Source: JBKCUI01 sp052161605 | Lineage (GTDB): Bacteria > Planctomycetota > Planctomycetia > Pirellulales > Pirellulaceae | Assembly (NCBI GenBank): GCA_052161605.1 | Contig: CP197409.1 | Direction: 5' to 3' (one strand) | Length of the DNA stretch: 64,000 nt | Shown here: positions 62,901 to 63,907 of the stretch, in pieces | Numbering within the stretch: position 1 is the first letter of the stretch | Layout of the letters: each line of letters opens with the position of its first letter | The notes under the pieces: generated by a model | Seen by the model: the letters and a program-made list of their open reading frames with translations, nothing else | Database searches by the model: none | What the model was told of the DNA's origin: nothing | Made by a program: the position numbers and the translations under genes

Positions 62901-63460
62901 AGGATCGCTCCTCTGTACTCCTTTCCACTTCCTGGGTGTGAGAAGTCGTTCCATGCCTGAACAGAAAACGGAGTCAAGTCGTTCCAATATCCGAAACCGG
63001 TTTCGATAAGACTTCCGGAAGCTAGGTAGCCACCGGCCATTAAATCTGTCCAATTGGAATGTGCGTAGAAATCTTGAGCGGCATGAACAATTCTGCCAAA
63101 GTTTGTCGCGATGCTATTCATGTCCATCGCCGACGGGTCTGCGGCTTTCACGGCCGCGAGATAGCGTTCATTAATCCGAGCTGCACTCCCTGAAAAATCG
63201 CTCCCGTGAAAATGATCTTGCCGGTTCGTAATCAACGTGCTGTGCAAGTCAAACGCGGCTTGCCCAACCAACTGCCCGATGGCTGGCCTCATCATTGACG
63301 AGTTCTGACTGAATTGAGAGGCATCCAACAATAGCGACTCGTGTAAAGCAGCTGCAAAAAGAAGTCTGCGGTCCTCTAGAGTTTCTTGTGAAAGGACCCG
63401 ACGTCTAGACATTGGAGAAGACTTTCTAGAAACTACTTCTCTGGACAAAAATTTTGGCAT
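32939..63460 (-). CDS. Giant (about 10,173 residues) exported multidomain hydrolase/adhesin with RTX repeats and dockerin
   Basis: A single uninterrupted 30.5-kb frame. ATG 63460 is preferred (GAGG 8 bases upstream) over GTG 63508. The N terminus carries LEDRRLL (about 27-33). Order by sight: phospholipase C/Het-C-like domain (HAAQDFYAHSNW near 123-133); alpha/beta hydrolase (ITHGF near 346, AHSFG near 466); jelly-roll-like domain; peptidoglycan-binding repeat (about 1058-1094) and LAS-type peptidase motifs (HAGHDAGMSVDF near 1195, HVEI near 1275); flagellin-IN-like repeats (about 1717-2200); RTX blocks (about 3625-5680, interrupted); pre-peptidase domains (about 5240-5590); FG-GAP repeats (about 6050-6620); leucine-rich repeats with inserted LamG and golvesin-like domains (about 7070-7740); PA14-like; glycine-rich (about 8267-8600); SdrD-B, PKD and cadherin-like domains; dockerin at the end. 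Extracellular, calcium-dependent attachment and hydrolysis is inferred. Confidence 0.9.
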   Translation of the reverse strand: MPKFLSREVVSRKSSPMSRRRVLSQETLEDRRLLFAAALHESLLLDASQFSQNSSMMRPAIGQLVGQAAFDLHSTLITNRQDHFHGSDFSGSAARINERYLAAVKAADPSAMDMNSIATNFGRIVHAAQDFYAHSNWTDLMAGGYLASGSLIETGFGYWNDLTPFSVQAWNDFSHPGSGKEYRGAILAEVPQLVEPQFPDTPFGTSTAIGKYTQSTADSGNIHIAWVEAGGQRFAAIVSGTFLLQPDHTPDNAAFSHSVLDKSDTSHPLHASAKDLAKAQTQHEILRLFHLVESYWGTHEHLLQAWVNESDQTAFLQILADAVSNGRSLQKLSEEIISGEVKHLTIITHGFQVDNTGGDSLMSLAQAIHHRSGGWLIDYDIPGESERGYFQLHRIGDRLVDTLPNGTTHPRGSAVLLFDWAVESNEMSAGWTEAAGDALFSMLADLGVIEAQKSASNNLNLHFIAHSFGSAVTTEAIERLGFYGVKVDQLTLLDPHDFDQSGIPVDQDQNQASLGAIPGYGATVWNNISFADVYYQTTTIPFIPHGRPIPGASNYNVSDDPLVSGWNPHSNVWERLYRQTVISPGLRNFGYRFSTGYSYELDLAAKPNPLVRPAAAFHQPPMGFAAAQDHKHTEPAVLNPPIADAFRAPIDWQPTLINGNFEYPKSLTEFISLPLIGVPAPVPQLDNIFPGWSHHGGHGDGFLLSEAGNHFLRLTASGRSRTHNAFYLTSQQGIVEFDLRVVTAGANDRLIVSIGNRELAALPLSVTSGFKLQRVAIPSDLRDTVQTLTFRLESINGAGIQAVIDIDNVALKAGGRTGDLIPIDLGVINPGATGFATIGWVLLPISSSGNVGVLATEKNALRGDHHLQRNGGTIAFVLFSDRIEGAQNAPGEAFDLSGRLVLAPPVLSDLPQDVSFEASGFQGTMRLWYRSGESPAALVVNSANDTSRVATIRGQLNSSNASGLGTNLSQNVNGDSLPNLSGSFEVSNRNIEQNGSVLTTQWLLKKTGGSEHWLVVDFGDRLELYAARMLDVAIASGAGKTNDPAQVIAEATSRLEIAKMQQRMRYWHYPGQNSELLVVDGIVGPQTKHAIGLFSASIKNAAFSEQEGLDAQAVAYANALNGPAWKEVTAVPGILGLYQGPWPPGIAPRFHGTSWLIDSITSSAQHVHSSQAPILLGIYGISAANGIGEIPYLHAGHDAGMSVDFSIDESLFVGSGTDLTASEAKVIEFVKAIETHGVLGVTLREVRASKPKLVNALNQGRVNPIAFLDASLSDLLHVEINAPAVQTKEPLPPPLIGEDVQDALEKLLDWLDKLVTYECDCQKLPALVPVGDESTDEPAAATFAETLGISNVLKGSNGSISSILNGLTSGGSLPTVNQLAEALSLSRTQWYLNLPSTAVQPTVATFSPSNPNSYNFSSPLTVYDFDGTAHQAQVYFVKQSSETGWRLHLTVGGVQVGTPQLISFSTSTGRINSPGNGQITFAGFQPATVDKPIDIHFDLSEATRRNDQFKAGWTTWAIASQALVDTTSGDVKLHVTTRGAGSTGDRKFDFSEQLANFQATTKGDLTAAVSVAGSLDFTINWNIADQSKSLAQTIHLQLHEFKADLDILVDTIDVAAKISLLEGRIVDTGTQANPGTHNSYIVANAGIDFQFNSGEPILIGNLSQLTVGEDYSLTITCDLDGVLFFETALAGQPIPGEMWVSLGLYTAKLVADNAPAAISNFSSPTSFNLLINGTQTYSITVPATATSNNTTIIDLAADLNTAIATALAGTSHAGKVVAVAIGNKLAIVGQGNSISELKVLDQSGSGFHKLSQLGFTSNQSVQMPESLEAKVKGTLANLYEQLKNFDPKQFSEAASQLGKWLSGLGTSGAFLDQLPLGGGSFGNYGDLGKALESALLNKLQEIELLAEAVPASVSNFSNNTVFQLTVDDQNFTVTVPSSVTANNASLADLASDLSAAVAAALSGSNLDGSIIAAVSKGRIALRSTRPGIRSLRVSTPEGQTLPGVERFGFSDGQSVDQLRLQTLQDLERMFQETLGTTVSGFGLAYDQAAGLITADLSFFKESLLGSVPISIGEGFGSLVGIQSQSVIDLWSRASGSFTFGIDLAPLGTGFSLTDATPLQTLPTWGMGVERGMFSNLAAGANGRIGKDIAFQLIVNRDATNYRYTISLPESQTSGNQTLTDLAADLTAALNQALAGSPFAGQIVSQIIDGRLALSLSGPNARHISLLEMPGTSNSDLDRLGLRNGHEFGPHLHIAVGSGYAFEVDLLGATTVGQVRQRIIDGSRPTTGSEPTVSIQIADSGKGLTLRDLTRPTTEAELSSYDPVQRFRVTSSSGSMAGLILGILGEDDNDDGMIIGRPLHGESLTHRVFVQDFNASILVQATAADIDAQAKFGFADVQIVDGKGQATAQLNLTLNDINSDGRLYVSEMLSASSNRSGSGVTPLSDIIGNPELQTSLNLELPIKLNSSIPGLALPNNAAVIVTWNNIHQGTEPNIFLRGMDSLAGFQNLSGIGLHDGVVIRQAIGEVLDLRTNEFAQNGAETLLPELQITFRDGSTVEIDLDAIEKNSVGVTRRAVRNFGDLRNAISTQTSGRASLGYSLDGRSLVITDSTTGNGTFTIQAIGGSSVRDQLGITNAQVDGVITGEPIYQPSLLDALRRVVDLLRSMEDLDALSQPIPGTSTSLKDLLDFADTLEAKLDDLQQNPVESLQQLELALENALGIHADDLVLSYEAGALKVVFNWGRQTSQTLNLNFDLGGSLGSLVDAKGKAGIQAEAGAAFTLALGIDLADPNNLRPFLYTRDSGNGQNLLQKGTKLDITAKVTTPQPIDMSAAVGPLGVFIKGGSVILDADGAGPSQDPARFTARIRDTSGTGRRYLDDLNFSSLTTQFVGAAHAHLPTFFPTETVSVGPISFSAPNLLDPGSFTVQVPDFTSALSNFNPLNQLGAFLDGWDGVWGLLEGQLLNQLKRLNLPVIGNGINRAADFVQNIRDGLNIPNISSLDADGLLAALNLQLTEYLAAPITLTSGSGNQFVQFNISILDTISFPNIPIDLGLPGLGLKLPNSPTATLDATFSFDVGIGIDKDRGFYIALDPQRVNDLQIDLTVALNGGNFSGQLGFLTLDVNNQRTQLGARLGLDLQSSTPRTYLGQIGRMSVQPTLTGLLPSNKLVDIDWTLTTSFGGNTSLPQMRTNLGLDWTINSFADFSKAPNVNFGAVQMNIGSFLGDFLKPIVDNVNSVIEPVRPIIKVLTDPLPVISDLAGPINLLDIASFFGYGDYNDFIYAIRDISDLAGRLQGVGGTNWVNLGEFKVDGSLARSSRVAGNLAAIPIATQSLTQIQSQISTNSPAQGAAFSSSVGFTGGGGFKFPILENPASAFGLLLGKDVTLFGYDMPALKAHFEYSQFFPIFGPIGARITGSVGASVDFAFGFDTFGLRQYAASGYTAPGLIANGFFISDTASVDGTGPDVPEIVLSGALTAAGELNLGIARGGVGGGIFVDVFFDLNDPNGDGKVRFKELEENFALGPIHIFDVSGKMSAKLFAYYEIGFKVLGKYKRIAGQDWQLAEVVLLDYTLPRPSAAGPPAFSYMDSGVLKFHTTDGPDQFTLSSDGSQIVVFSQGREERHSGVTSIFFDGKGGNDRFTMLDGITVPVEIHGGGGDDVITTSDGYAVVFGGDGNDIIKLGSGRGRVDGGAGNDTITGSSANDILIGGLGNDIIHGGGGNNLIIGGPATVTGAWGGNPRQGQRGSVAITFLTGGGANRLIGGDGDDLIFGGDGNDYIDGGRGDDWIDGRAGDDEIYGGFGDDVIIGGLGHDWIDGGNGNDLVFGDAVTFSGNWTGNPNSPGISGLQHSGGGNDRIFGARGNDLIYAGGGNDYVDAGAGNDRVHGMDGNDEIHLGAGNDWADGGIGDDRIFGGGGSNTIYGGAGNDLLVSGRHVGDWGVAGEHNILVGGDGNDTLYGGRGNDVLIGDSATWTGTWSANPNNPGIQITSESSNGNDTIYGGPGSDFILAGWGRDQIFGGISTTGGGNVSDRNLIYGDRWDTGDGDSNEAHADTIYGDIGSDTIYAGSGSDTVHALSGNNTIHLGAGNNLATAGSGNDVIHAGSGNDTIHAGDGDNVITVAGGNNRITAGSGNDQIQTGSGNDWIDAGSGGTFFVPQVIYTSGGNNTIRTGHGVDQITTYGGNDLISAGDGNKTIHAGEGTNRVEVGNANVTITTGAGDDTIMVGHGVKIIHAGEGNNVIEAGDGDSEVVTGFGNDSITTGAGNDRIFSPGGDNVIYAGAGNDFVQTGSGKDLIVGGPGDDILIGGDGDDTIRGGGGRDLIIGGRGNDILDGGDGEDLVWGGLPPEQLLGWGIGNYTAVPTWNQIQTTFSWVNHFNPMASSGFDAFAWQGNSWNPGQFVLPQGFEEAEAFAASLAATYPVQGVIPSRQSYQPPLITPAILVSISLDGSAHGDDGRNEIYGGDGTDWLFGGNNDDFIDGEEGHDYIDGGEGDDRLLGGGGDDIIRGGKGHDIIRGGAGIDQLYGDSGDDLLFGDAGDATGSQVGQRLWGGADNDTLYAYAGYENAVESLLWGDHLIGGSGDDLLYGNLRRDILDARAGGNNYLHGDYLNGPLYARGTNSAMDGGGDWLFGGIGSDQLFGGGGDDYLDAVGGSNWLEGLSGRNNLHAGSGIDTFVVGADSRYTSFGGDTLNTGPFFDVSALQWVTSNTRLDLGFNMLLIEGDKTFDESGRPMFHDDITIRDELINDGNGNEVRQLRVIYNAARERDETGDLVNPAVRWADGIRYDGSSGPGEPGFVVSLDSTIQQFHIAGLMGDDLIHADLSAQFVEEIESQALTSNGSVTQWLTVLGGGPGNDKVKGSPGRDHIDGGPGSDILFGYAGDDRIYGDYFNGDPYNDFNQIYGGAGNDDLIGGAGGNLLSAWSRDPRNGGQFGVFVDLQGNLHDNDGGGSYTLEDTGLNRMLGSTSHLPDYLYGGTGLDFLYGNGGGELSGSQRVQFDSQYGTDSIPSGLSGDRLFTAKGNLFGQGDAPYETNNAWKEYAKQTDAVWYVGPNVGLNDDGNEVIVGYNSNTANPLYGRHWIAVDGDIWVWTNFSAVGKHQGSKLSGGNATDAQLGGQQSITDDDQFVDSQGLRYEYDRATGRLLRRSPRQTTSDAQSAANRTLDIVGTVLPPEGDFLAILIDTLGGNDSVRVRPEVQKSVWIDAGAGDDVVVIESDFYVLPDRTDPIANRNSEEHPFDFQSIARDTSIRGLTIDTNSTEIDISKDIDWYRFTLNVQPRPGDHLTIRATSFRESQPNLQMALITDDENRTVLATTANAINLGTLDLEVGQSYLVRITSNKAAEYSIDWQFASSADKLESGAAANVSPTSAYVIHSPQSRDSLIDLTLPSGVRAQQGDWFRLMLPSNTGTISLDSKSANAEVTLALVALDGTSVLWNGVTSAANPSRTLDLASLSGFTAGEYFLRITSTGTARYDLRFDLPVALSGTGTIVDPFKTGQLGLLRNFPSTLSPVVQPSGSTVFERWFEFTLDEQATLGEGLGVTAFSGGNNSVPTTTNQLTVQLINQAGKVLQEISTASDDPTATIDLLGLAAGNYRVKVVGDGMHDFELFSATGPKRRVSESMGRPEIRNLGTPRPIRRDVIIGGAGDDRLMGGPGEDWIFGGPGNDVLWGGYDNQSEDLLVGGPGDNIFLVVPDFLPLQDGRPVDTGNSDLFIGGDGFNQVYFLGHDSTGDRDYVMAGYDRFLGRHKISNLVYNAGAQRFAYEDGEWLQRYSFFRTENIDRTVIDTRGGKDVIRLDPGHVLNGQAWGISSGDLVAGAAAFQRMYLVGGSGTNLILGGAGSETIVGTTSTSGSVGAFVAGGGGDDLIIGSNQRDWLFGNKLDFSNPSLVAEIDNAFIRNNTPLDTNPAIVTVVPLDYRTRDSQRSVFYNLPLFNDFARPSSTAITAVASDNSFRSLVAHNLIDGDRVRLSTNNQLPTSIPQLNTNLVYQVLLPESSDVDQKTKFYLFTLDGQPVQLLNAGIGEHRFTKAASIHAGVDLPGGRDDSSNILENSFALEGLADGDQLKSIEAIGNFRGNGITDFVVTTHFGDNYLLLGPVDPATLSRIESWQRSDSRHVLMRGDQWSHEWKFDNQNDFLAQKDSFRVQGRADVIIDASLGRFVGSGRLLNSVNVDGQQAVDLVFLKDTDESNPASGYFEIRIVKGGQINERKIESHNRLIQVAKSNFAGTINDLQIAILDWTGDSDNKPADGKDELFIFRRASASENGIATSTIGYVFNGADLASASTDLSQAHAYQRFGTDLTNRLDLTNPIGQGAPIPTSSRLVVTSIGDVNNDGFEDLLIGDANYAVYGLMPDGQVDQTKSFGRVYLMLGGPTTTNSTLQPILSGALGTAQQPHNLTGVANAVWQGRGLGSTVFATGDVNQDGYADFGFVRGIELSANDSNTIEGGANNSIGSVFVLGGSAEYVRGTEALNNNVFNPTQGRVNRRNVVLASVSDTPLVTPSPTSVLRNLQVTTGNFDGDRDSDLAISDLDSRTVYLYYGSDQRSQLDKPLFGSINAESSLINMDAYSGYLTGETNSPNDSFGYLTRTPWLDLNGDGISDLIVGAPGADITTASISANSDAGRIYVVYGSGRGSSFTPNPNEQVLTNRQIPRGGSFLVERPDGQPFQYFGEPSTELGLNETEKWFSFSLLGDGQIGDYVKLRLEGVGNSQPISRPQGSRFYSTDHHEASIRLRADERELDPYQNRIVRTIGAFTPGQGLVASPNLNGNWQLGGTTDNGQLLIEVDLSNLIGLLENTAVIETAVLNLPYIHGGVGNNGRVRVEVLDQEGTEFVRLTDVAPQDTILGNSVALDARRFRPLPQLPNGVTPHNEISGTFAANGASPKLEFNLIQEIRDALSVGKTRLTLRVTSNVPTPLQVNPSSWRFDLQTAPRNGVVADLLDANGRLIAGGAHAQSIIDLRSVPAGKYHLRVYDPFAESSHWLYAGDQYIPEINRGVLPFVVEIEAPKVGEADPLTDRDEIRGFLGNNVIGGGASYDRLFGGSGINTFIAESLEVRDLKLDIDSRTDVSPDDRGDRVPWPDDFVITTFADPILELAVARQLGLVAPTPDGLPRQIRPLLASDLTSLVELNANLRALGRLDDNPLTPYNTLTSLAGLEYATNLEYLSLAGQAITSLSTIEPGIRLGREQQKELGLRSLRFIDLDGNPLQAGSNEAYPPMPMGPLDVLGRLSRLEYVSIDNLTGGSDPSTWYDLLFTKELSQLRWLSARGNQLTTEQDLFLSSSSTGAFQPFGWYTLDEKSGNYAVNSVTSSIAAPAGIIYGGVTSVDSSSPAPGSNGDNRAAYQFNPSTNAHVAIPLRSGDNRWGVGTESFAVSFWFKTSVATGGLFSFTSTGENPVAGNDGLNVFLHNGAVKAQYNNEAPVSTATGNFNDDQWHHVLYSFTDNPTGNDAHRLYVNGQLVGSNTTLGSRQANLLFGQLGYSKAAVRATGNTAANGWFNGQMDEVRIYRGNANLPDNQVKILAEREWAARAGVAALADKQFLRVLDLFENQIADITALSTLDRLEWLDLTHNRVSNINPLLGQWIVNNHDTGYSEIGLWTGDKHPGSFEGDYRIVASSSGEAAAVYEFTNLPTGEYEVLVTWPAHASRTTQAEWSVQGSRRELVNGQYVWVADQAEYQRNQQLPPASTSFGGVAWESLGKVTIGPDGRASVALTDQDGDLLLGNLAADSVRLVRAVLPNLQVLDIDRNPLDSAAHLFALTGLQSDRPGGHAAIVNDTETSLIEGVWTVSNTHDPIIGPIQHRTFNDSVFLTTVSNATSANMEILKTYVELNPGSNGSGRTIVMLPYSNRVEIKVAAYQANMDSNPGWTLTGGSTGWNYGIPQGRGANTDGIGADPRSGATGNSVIGFNLNGAYADNLSRFYATTPSFNIAGLTNLELSFQRWLNIESAAWDKAGIEYSVNGGTWSTLWVHSGGAILDDRWQHMQYSIPVTGNTLQLRWYLGETDSSVNYGGWNIDDVLVMGSQAGQFQGSTSGGVFYGTPFRYANEGGVSTMYVQGDLNVGADIVRIMGTNRLSVIAGGNTYVNPGAQFIASSVASTGFVGGASASTPGGGGGFGLGGSAQFGGRSGGAGGSGPRNTKGIDWVRCQPASGYAYTNANQVCQDNSQQSIIGSNPRTATTFGLQGQTGDQFGLEQLAWFKPPQTGNYTFSVHSDDGGTLTVSGVTIGNGTAPHNTSGTVSLSSSTYYAITVRYFEATGFERLDVRVSGPGISSTPVSIPNQYLWRNGRNFATGFSTGTGNNGSPGTVGQSGNGGGLGSNGVSGNTGGAGSGNSTGAGAAGAGGARGQNSGTETFGSGGTAGASGSGGTGGSRNNVSGSIQANPTTPNKPSKAGDGSNGKVGGNASTTLPGAGLNPGNSADIFLLTGGGSGGAGGGGGGGMGGGGGGSGGGGGGGGQGAAGTGLFGGSGGTGGTGGHGASGGAGGAGGTGGSGGAGGGAFELGALGASTIIASFRSSGGDGSFGLVGQPGVGPGSRGTGVGGSAGGTSGTGGAQGATGGTGGDGGFGGTGGAGGSGAGGAGGAGGTIKLSGSVINTLGSTVNISGGLGGVHGWSSTARAASGGAGRLVVVGNAQSGTSGMGVAPTVNPTGAALNNTIVRSANPFTLTNTPNIPNLVGGAEAYGLLPHSANEIFSEQLILGNAPENVAFAAVRLDSGWGYNYPGFDMILVANLSQISWDSPHLGIGNNPLTNLIVGGWQNDARFGGSGVDQVLAQFNPGQVYVTLVPEPATPSAPISITVGADVLGGQGRATTISLMRNDVAYITNSLVIPVTAADADGDTVSLSVSSDDPAVLATMSGSNVIVTPPPGYSGNVSLIVTATDGSMTAGTSQGRSSDQRFTVTVGTALVEGTRFEDLNGDGTRNGDEPTLEGATIFVDLNNDGQMDSGEIFLSDSSGRFVIPGLNPGQQWIQPVGPAPGSGTLPTSQQLNLGIGEIYAAGNIGSMTYVDAGQAIAGSEGSPVQFNGTLTRPANASTWEYRWLVEDSFGSIQSVSQWTSISISLAQLAVAHDFLPDDDGLYLATLEMRGTDSSDQPFAFADRTSASMAIAGPAIDLAGDRNVLEGQVASWIDVVRNHTNDIWRVEVDWNGDGVYDQSFEVINSTVSLGYAWQEPGSLVPDFPGAYRVSVRITDLSDGLVAEDSILVTVLPTDPLLETLDLSIPEGVPIGDRIRFRDGRDTWVIEADYGNGHREVANVIPDPSDPYGTRHIVQLDHAFPNEGNYTITLFVRTSVHETPLQYQIPVSVSNAAPVYTSGLIGPDSIDESLTATFSIAATDVAADTITYLWDLNYNGTTFNPTVTGQTIQHRFQNGGQYVVAVQATDGTDAAAIVTRTVNVLNHPPRISSEELQTQWLEGDTLSFDATLLVSSGLTDVVSYHWELLDTGGVPVAEGHSSLFEYFAVNDATYTLRLTATDADGTSQEEWTIHVANALPVVTLASPQQLIYEGDHVDLVAYFFDRSAIDLANLQIEWRIISEGGFEQVQTGSDFIPFNPPQQGTYWVTVTARDDSGIVVSDSASLLVLNRDPVVQVSSITLPLHPANVPVRFSGIFSDPGVLDQHTATSSINPTLPINLTNGSFEFEYLFPGPGTYTIQFQVRDLDGGVGIQEVLVTLGEADLEAPSVTLDNDPTVAEPWFVNLVNDGSMFVVNTNRPQLTGTIADNRDTDPIVEVLVGDRLMLANNLGDGTWELPDEYFTHQPLASGIYDLRVNARDLAGNVGRTDRFSLFVNLHEPTGIVLDAEIVYEDNQVQLVDRLFGRLRTEDLDLDDEFQYELFDGDDPLDNQKFRIINDEIFLRAGERLDYETIPEYSVRVRSRDLAGNEVDQVFALSVIDVEEAVAINVNETSVTGNVLSVLTNSGTWEAANPDGLVLEASIGEVIKHADGTWTWSYTPTSRLDDVNVVITATTIEASATVTFNIDVLVAVARSAVYYKGSAFAQGGNIEAALSTATGSKQMLRATNTAQVTTFANVINYSRGINGLVFDVAGLASTNLSLSDFQFRVGKTGDPGAWAAAPEPTLIHVTPGTETTPARVRIEWEDNAIMNTWLQIVVRANEQTGLNRPEVFYLGHADGEVNGDGPNMRVTNADVLAVRQAVSSSLVSIDDVRDVNKDRRVTNADVLYVRQRVSSAVVLSYITIPPKGD
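32950..33370 (-). repeat. Dockerin-encoding module, copy 2
   Basis: The 3' end of the giant gene, nearly identical to 26294-26690 in the double-protease gene (12 differences in 300 aligned bases, no gaps). It encodes DGPNMRVTNADVLAVRQAV and DVNKDRRVTNADVLYVRQRV, two dockerin type I-like calcium loops, followed by a short YITIPP tail shared by both proteins. Confidence 0.9.
37650..38660 (-). repeat. Glycine-rich low-complexity segment of the giant gene
   Basis: About 330 residues of Gly with Ser, Ala, Thr and Asn, including uninterrupted glycine runs around 38170-38260. On the plus strand it reads as CCGCCA/CCACCG-rich DNA. It follows the PA14-like domain and precedes a cadherin-like region, and resembles silk- or cell-wall-type glycine-rich linkers. 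Confidence 0.85.
40250..42260 (-). other. Leucine-rich-repeat domain with two inserted domains (inside the giant gene)
   Basis: LRR-like units (for example NLEYLSLAGQAITSL, RLEWLDLTHNRVSNI, NLQVLDIDRNPLDS) occur on both sides of a LamG/ConA-like domain (about 41660-40990, WHHVLYSFTDN, RLYVNGQLVG, DEVRIYRG) and a golvesin-like domain (about 40780-40330, GEYEVLVTWPAHASRTT). The inserts sit between repeats, so the LRR solenoid appears to be interrupted twice. Confidence 0.75.
43615..45300 (-). repeat. FG-GAP (integrin-alpha-like) repeats in the giant gene
   Basis: At least five units are readable: GNGITDFVVTTHFG (about 45290), GDVNNDGFEDLLIGD (about 44530), GDVNQDGYADFGFVRG (about 44270), GNFDGDRDSDLAISD (about 43970) and LDLNGDGISDLIVGAPG (about 43740). 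The DxNxDGxxD loops are calcium-binding in integrin-type propellers. Confidence 0.85.
46430..52590 (-). repeat. RTX (hemolysin-type) calcium-binding nonapeptide repeats in the giant gene
   Basis: Nonapeptides of the GGxGxDxxx type occur in four blocks: a long one at about 52590-50455, then about 50140-49420, 48960-48735 and 46610-46430, separated by other beta-rich segments and pre-peptidase domains (47760-46680). At DNA level the units give a roughly 27-bp periodicity. RTX repeats fold as parallel beta-rolls when bound to calcium outside the cell. They are usually seen in type I secretion substrates, but no type I transporter gene is in the window. Confidence 0.92.
56960..58310 (-). repeat. 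Three flagellin-IN-like repeats in the giant gene
   Basis: Three homologous segments start near 58310 (ISNFSSPTSFNLLINGTQTY), 57725 (VSNFSNNTVFQLTVDDQNFT) and 57045 (GRIGKDIAFQLIVNRDATNY). Each continues with a TVP/SLP strand, a xLxDLAxDLxxAxxxAL helix and a strand such as GRIALRSTRPG. The pattern (short strand pair, In-type helix, A-x-x-x-L-x-L strand) resembles the flagellin hook IN motif of FlgK/FliD. Confidence 0.65.
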
Positions 63461-63907
63461 TCGATTGCCCTCGTTGCAACAGTGGACATGCGACCCCAGA
63501 CCATACACGCATTATCGTAAATAACTATTGGCCTTATCGGCCTCTGGGGAGTCCTAAGAAGTTCGGGCGTTCAAATTCCAGTGTTGGTCTACCGAAAACT
63601 AGACCCACTCGGACAACCGTAAGACCCACAGATTAAACCACAAAACGATTAAATAATGTGCAGCGAAAACAAAGATTTTTTCCTTTTTTTGAATCTAGCT
63701 TTGAAAAAGGCAGCAGTGCGTCTAAAGTCTTTCAAGCTAGAGGTTTAGGCTCTTAAAGAACGCCCCGTCACTCCATTTCTTTAGGTGGAAATCAGCACCG
63801 CGATTTGGTTGCCCCCCCGAAGAGGGGGTTGGAGAGTCGCTGGTGGGCCATGACGAATAACGACAGTTCAGCAGGACCCATTCCGGCCAATAAGAACGCT
63901 CGCCTGT
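63461..63907. other. 447-bp region upstream of the giant gene
   Basis: Contains an AT-rich stretch with T and A runs (63660-63720) and a GC-rich hairpin (63812-63828). The promoter of the 30.5-kb gene should be here, but I cannot name convincing boxes. A 26-codon open frame on the plus strand (63850-63930) has no supporting feature. Confidence 0.5.
63812..63828 (-). terminator. Very stable short hairpin with a UUCG loop (minus-strand RNA)
   Basis: On the minus strand the sequence reads CCCCCTCTTCGGGGGGG: about six base pairs closed by a UUCG tetraloop. It lies about 80 bases past the stop of the partial minus-strand frame at 63908. No T run follows, so if it ends transcription it is not a classical intrinsic terminator. 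Confidence 0.4.
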
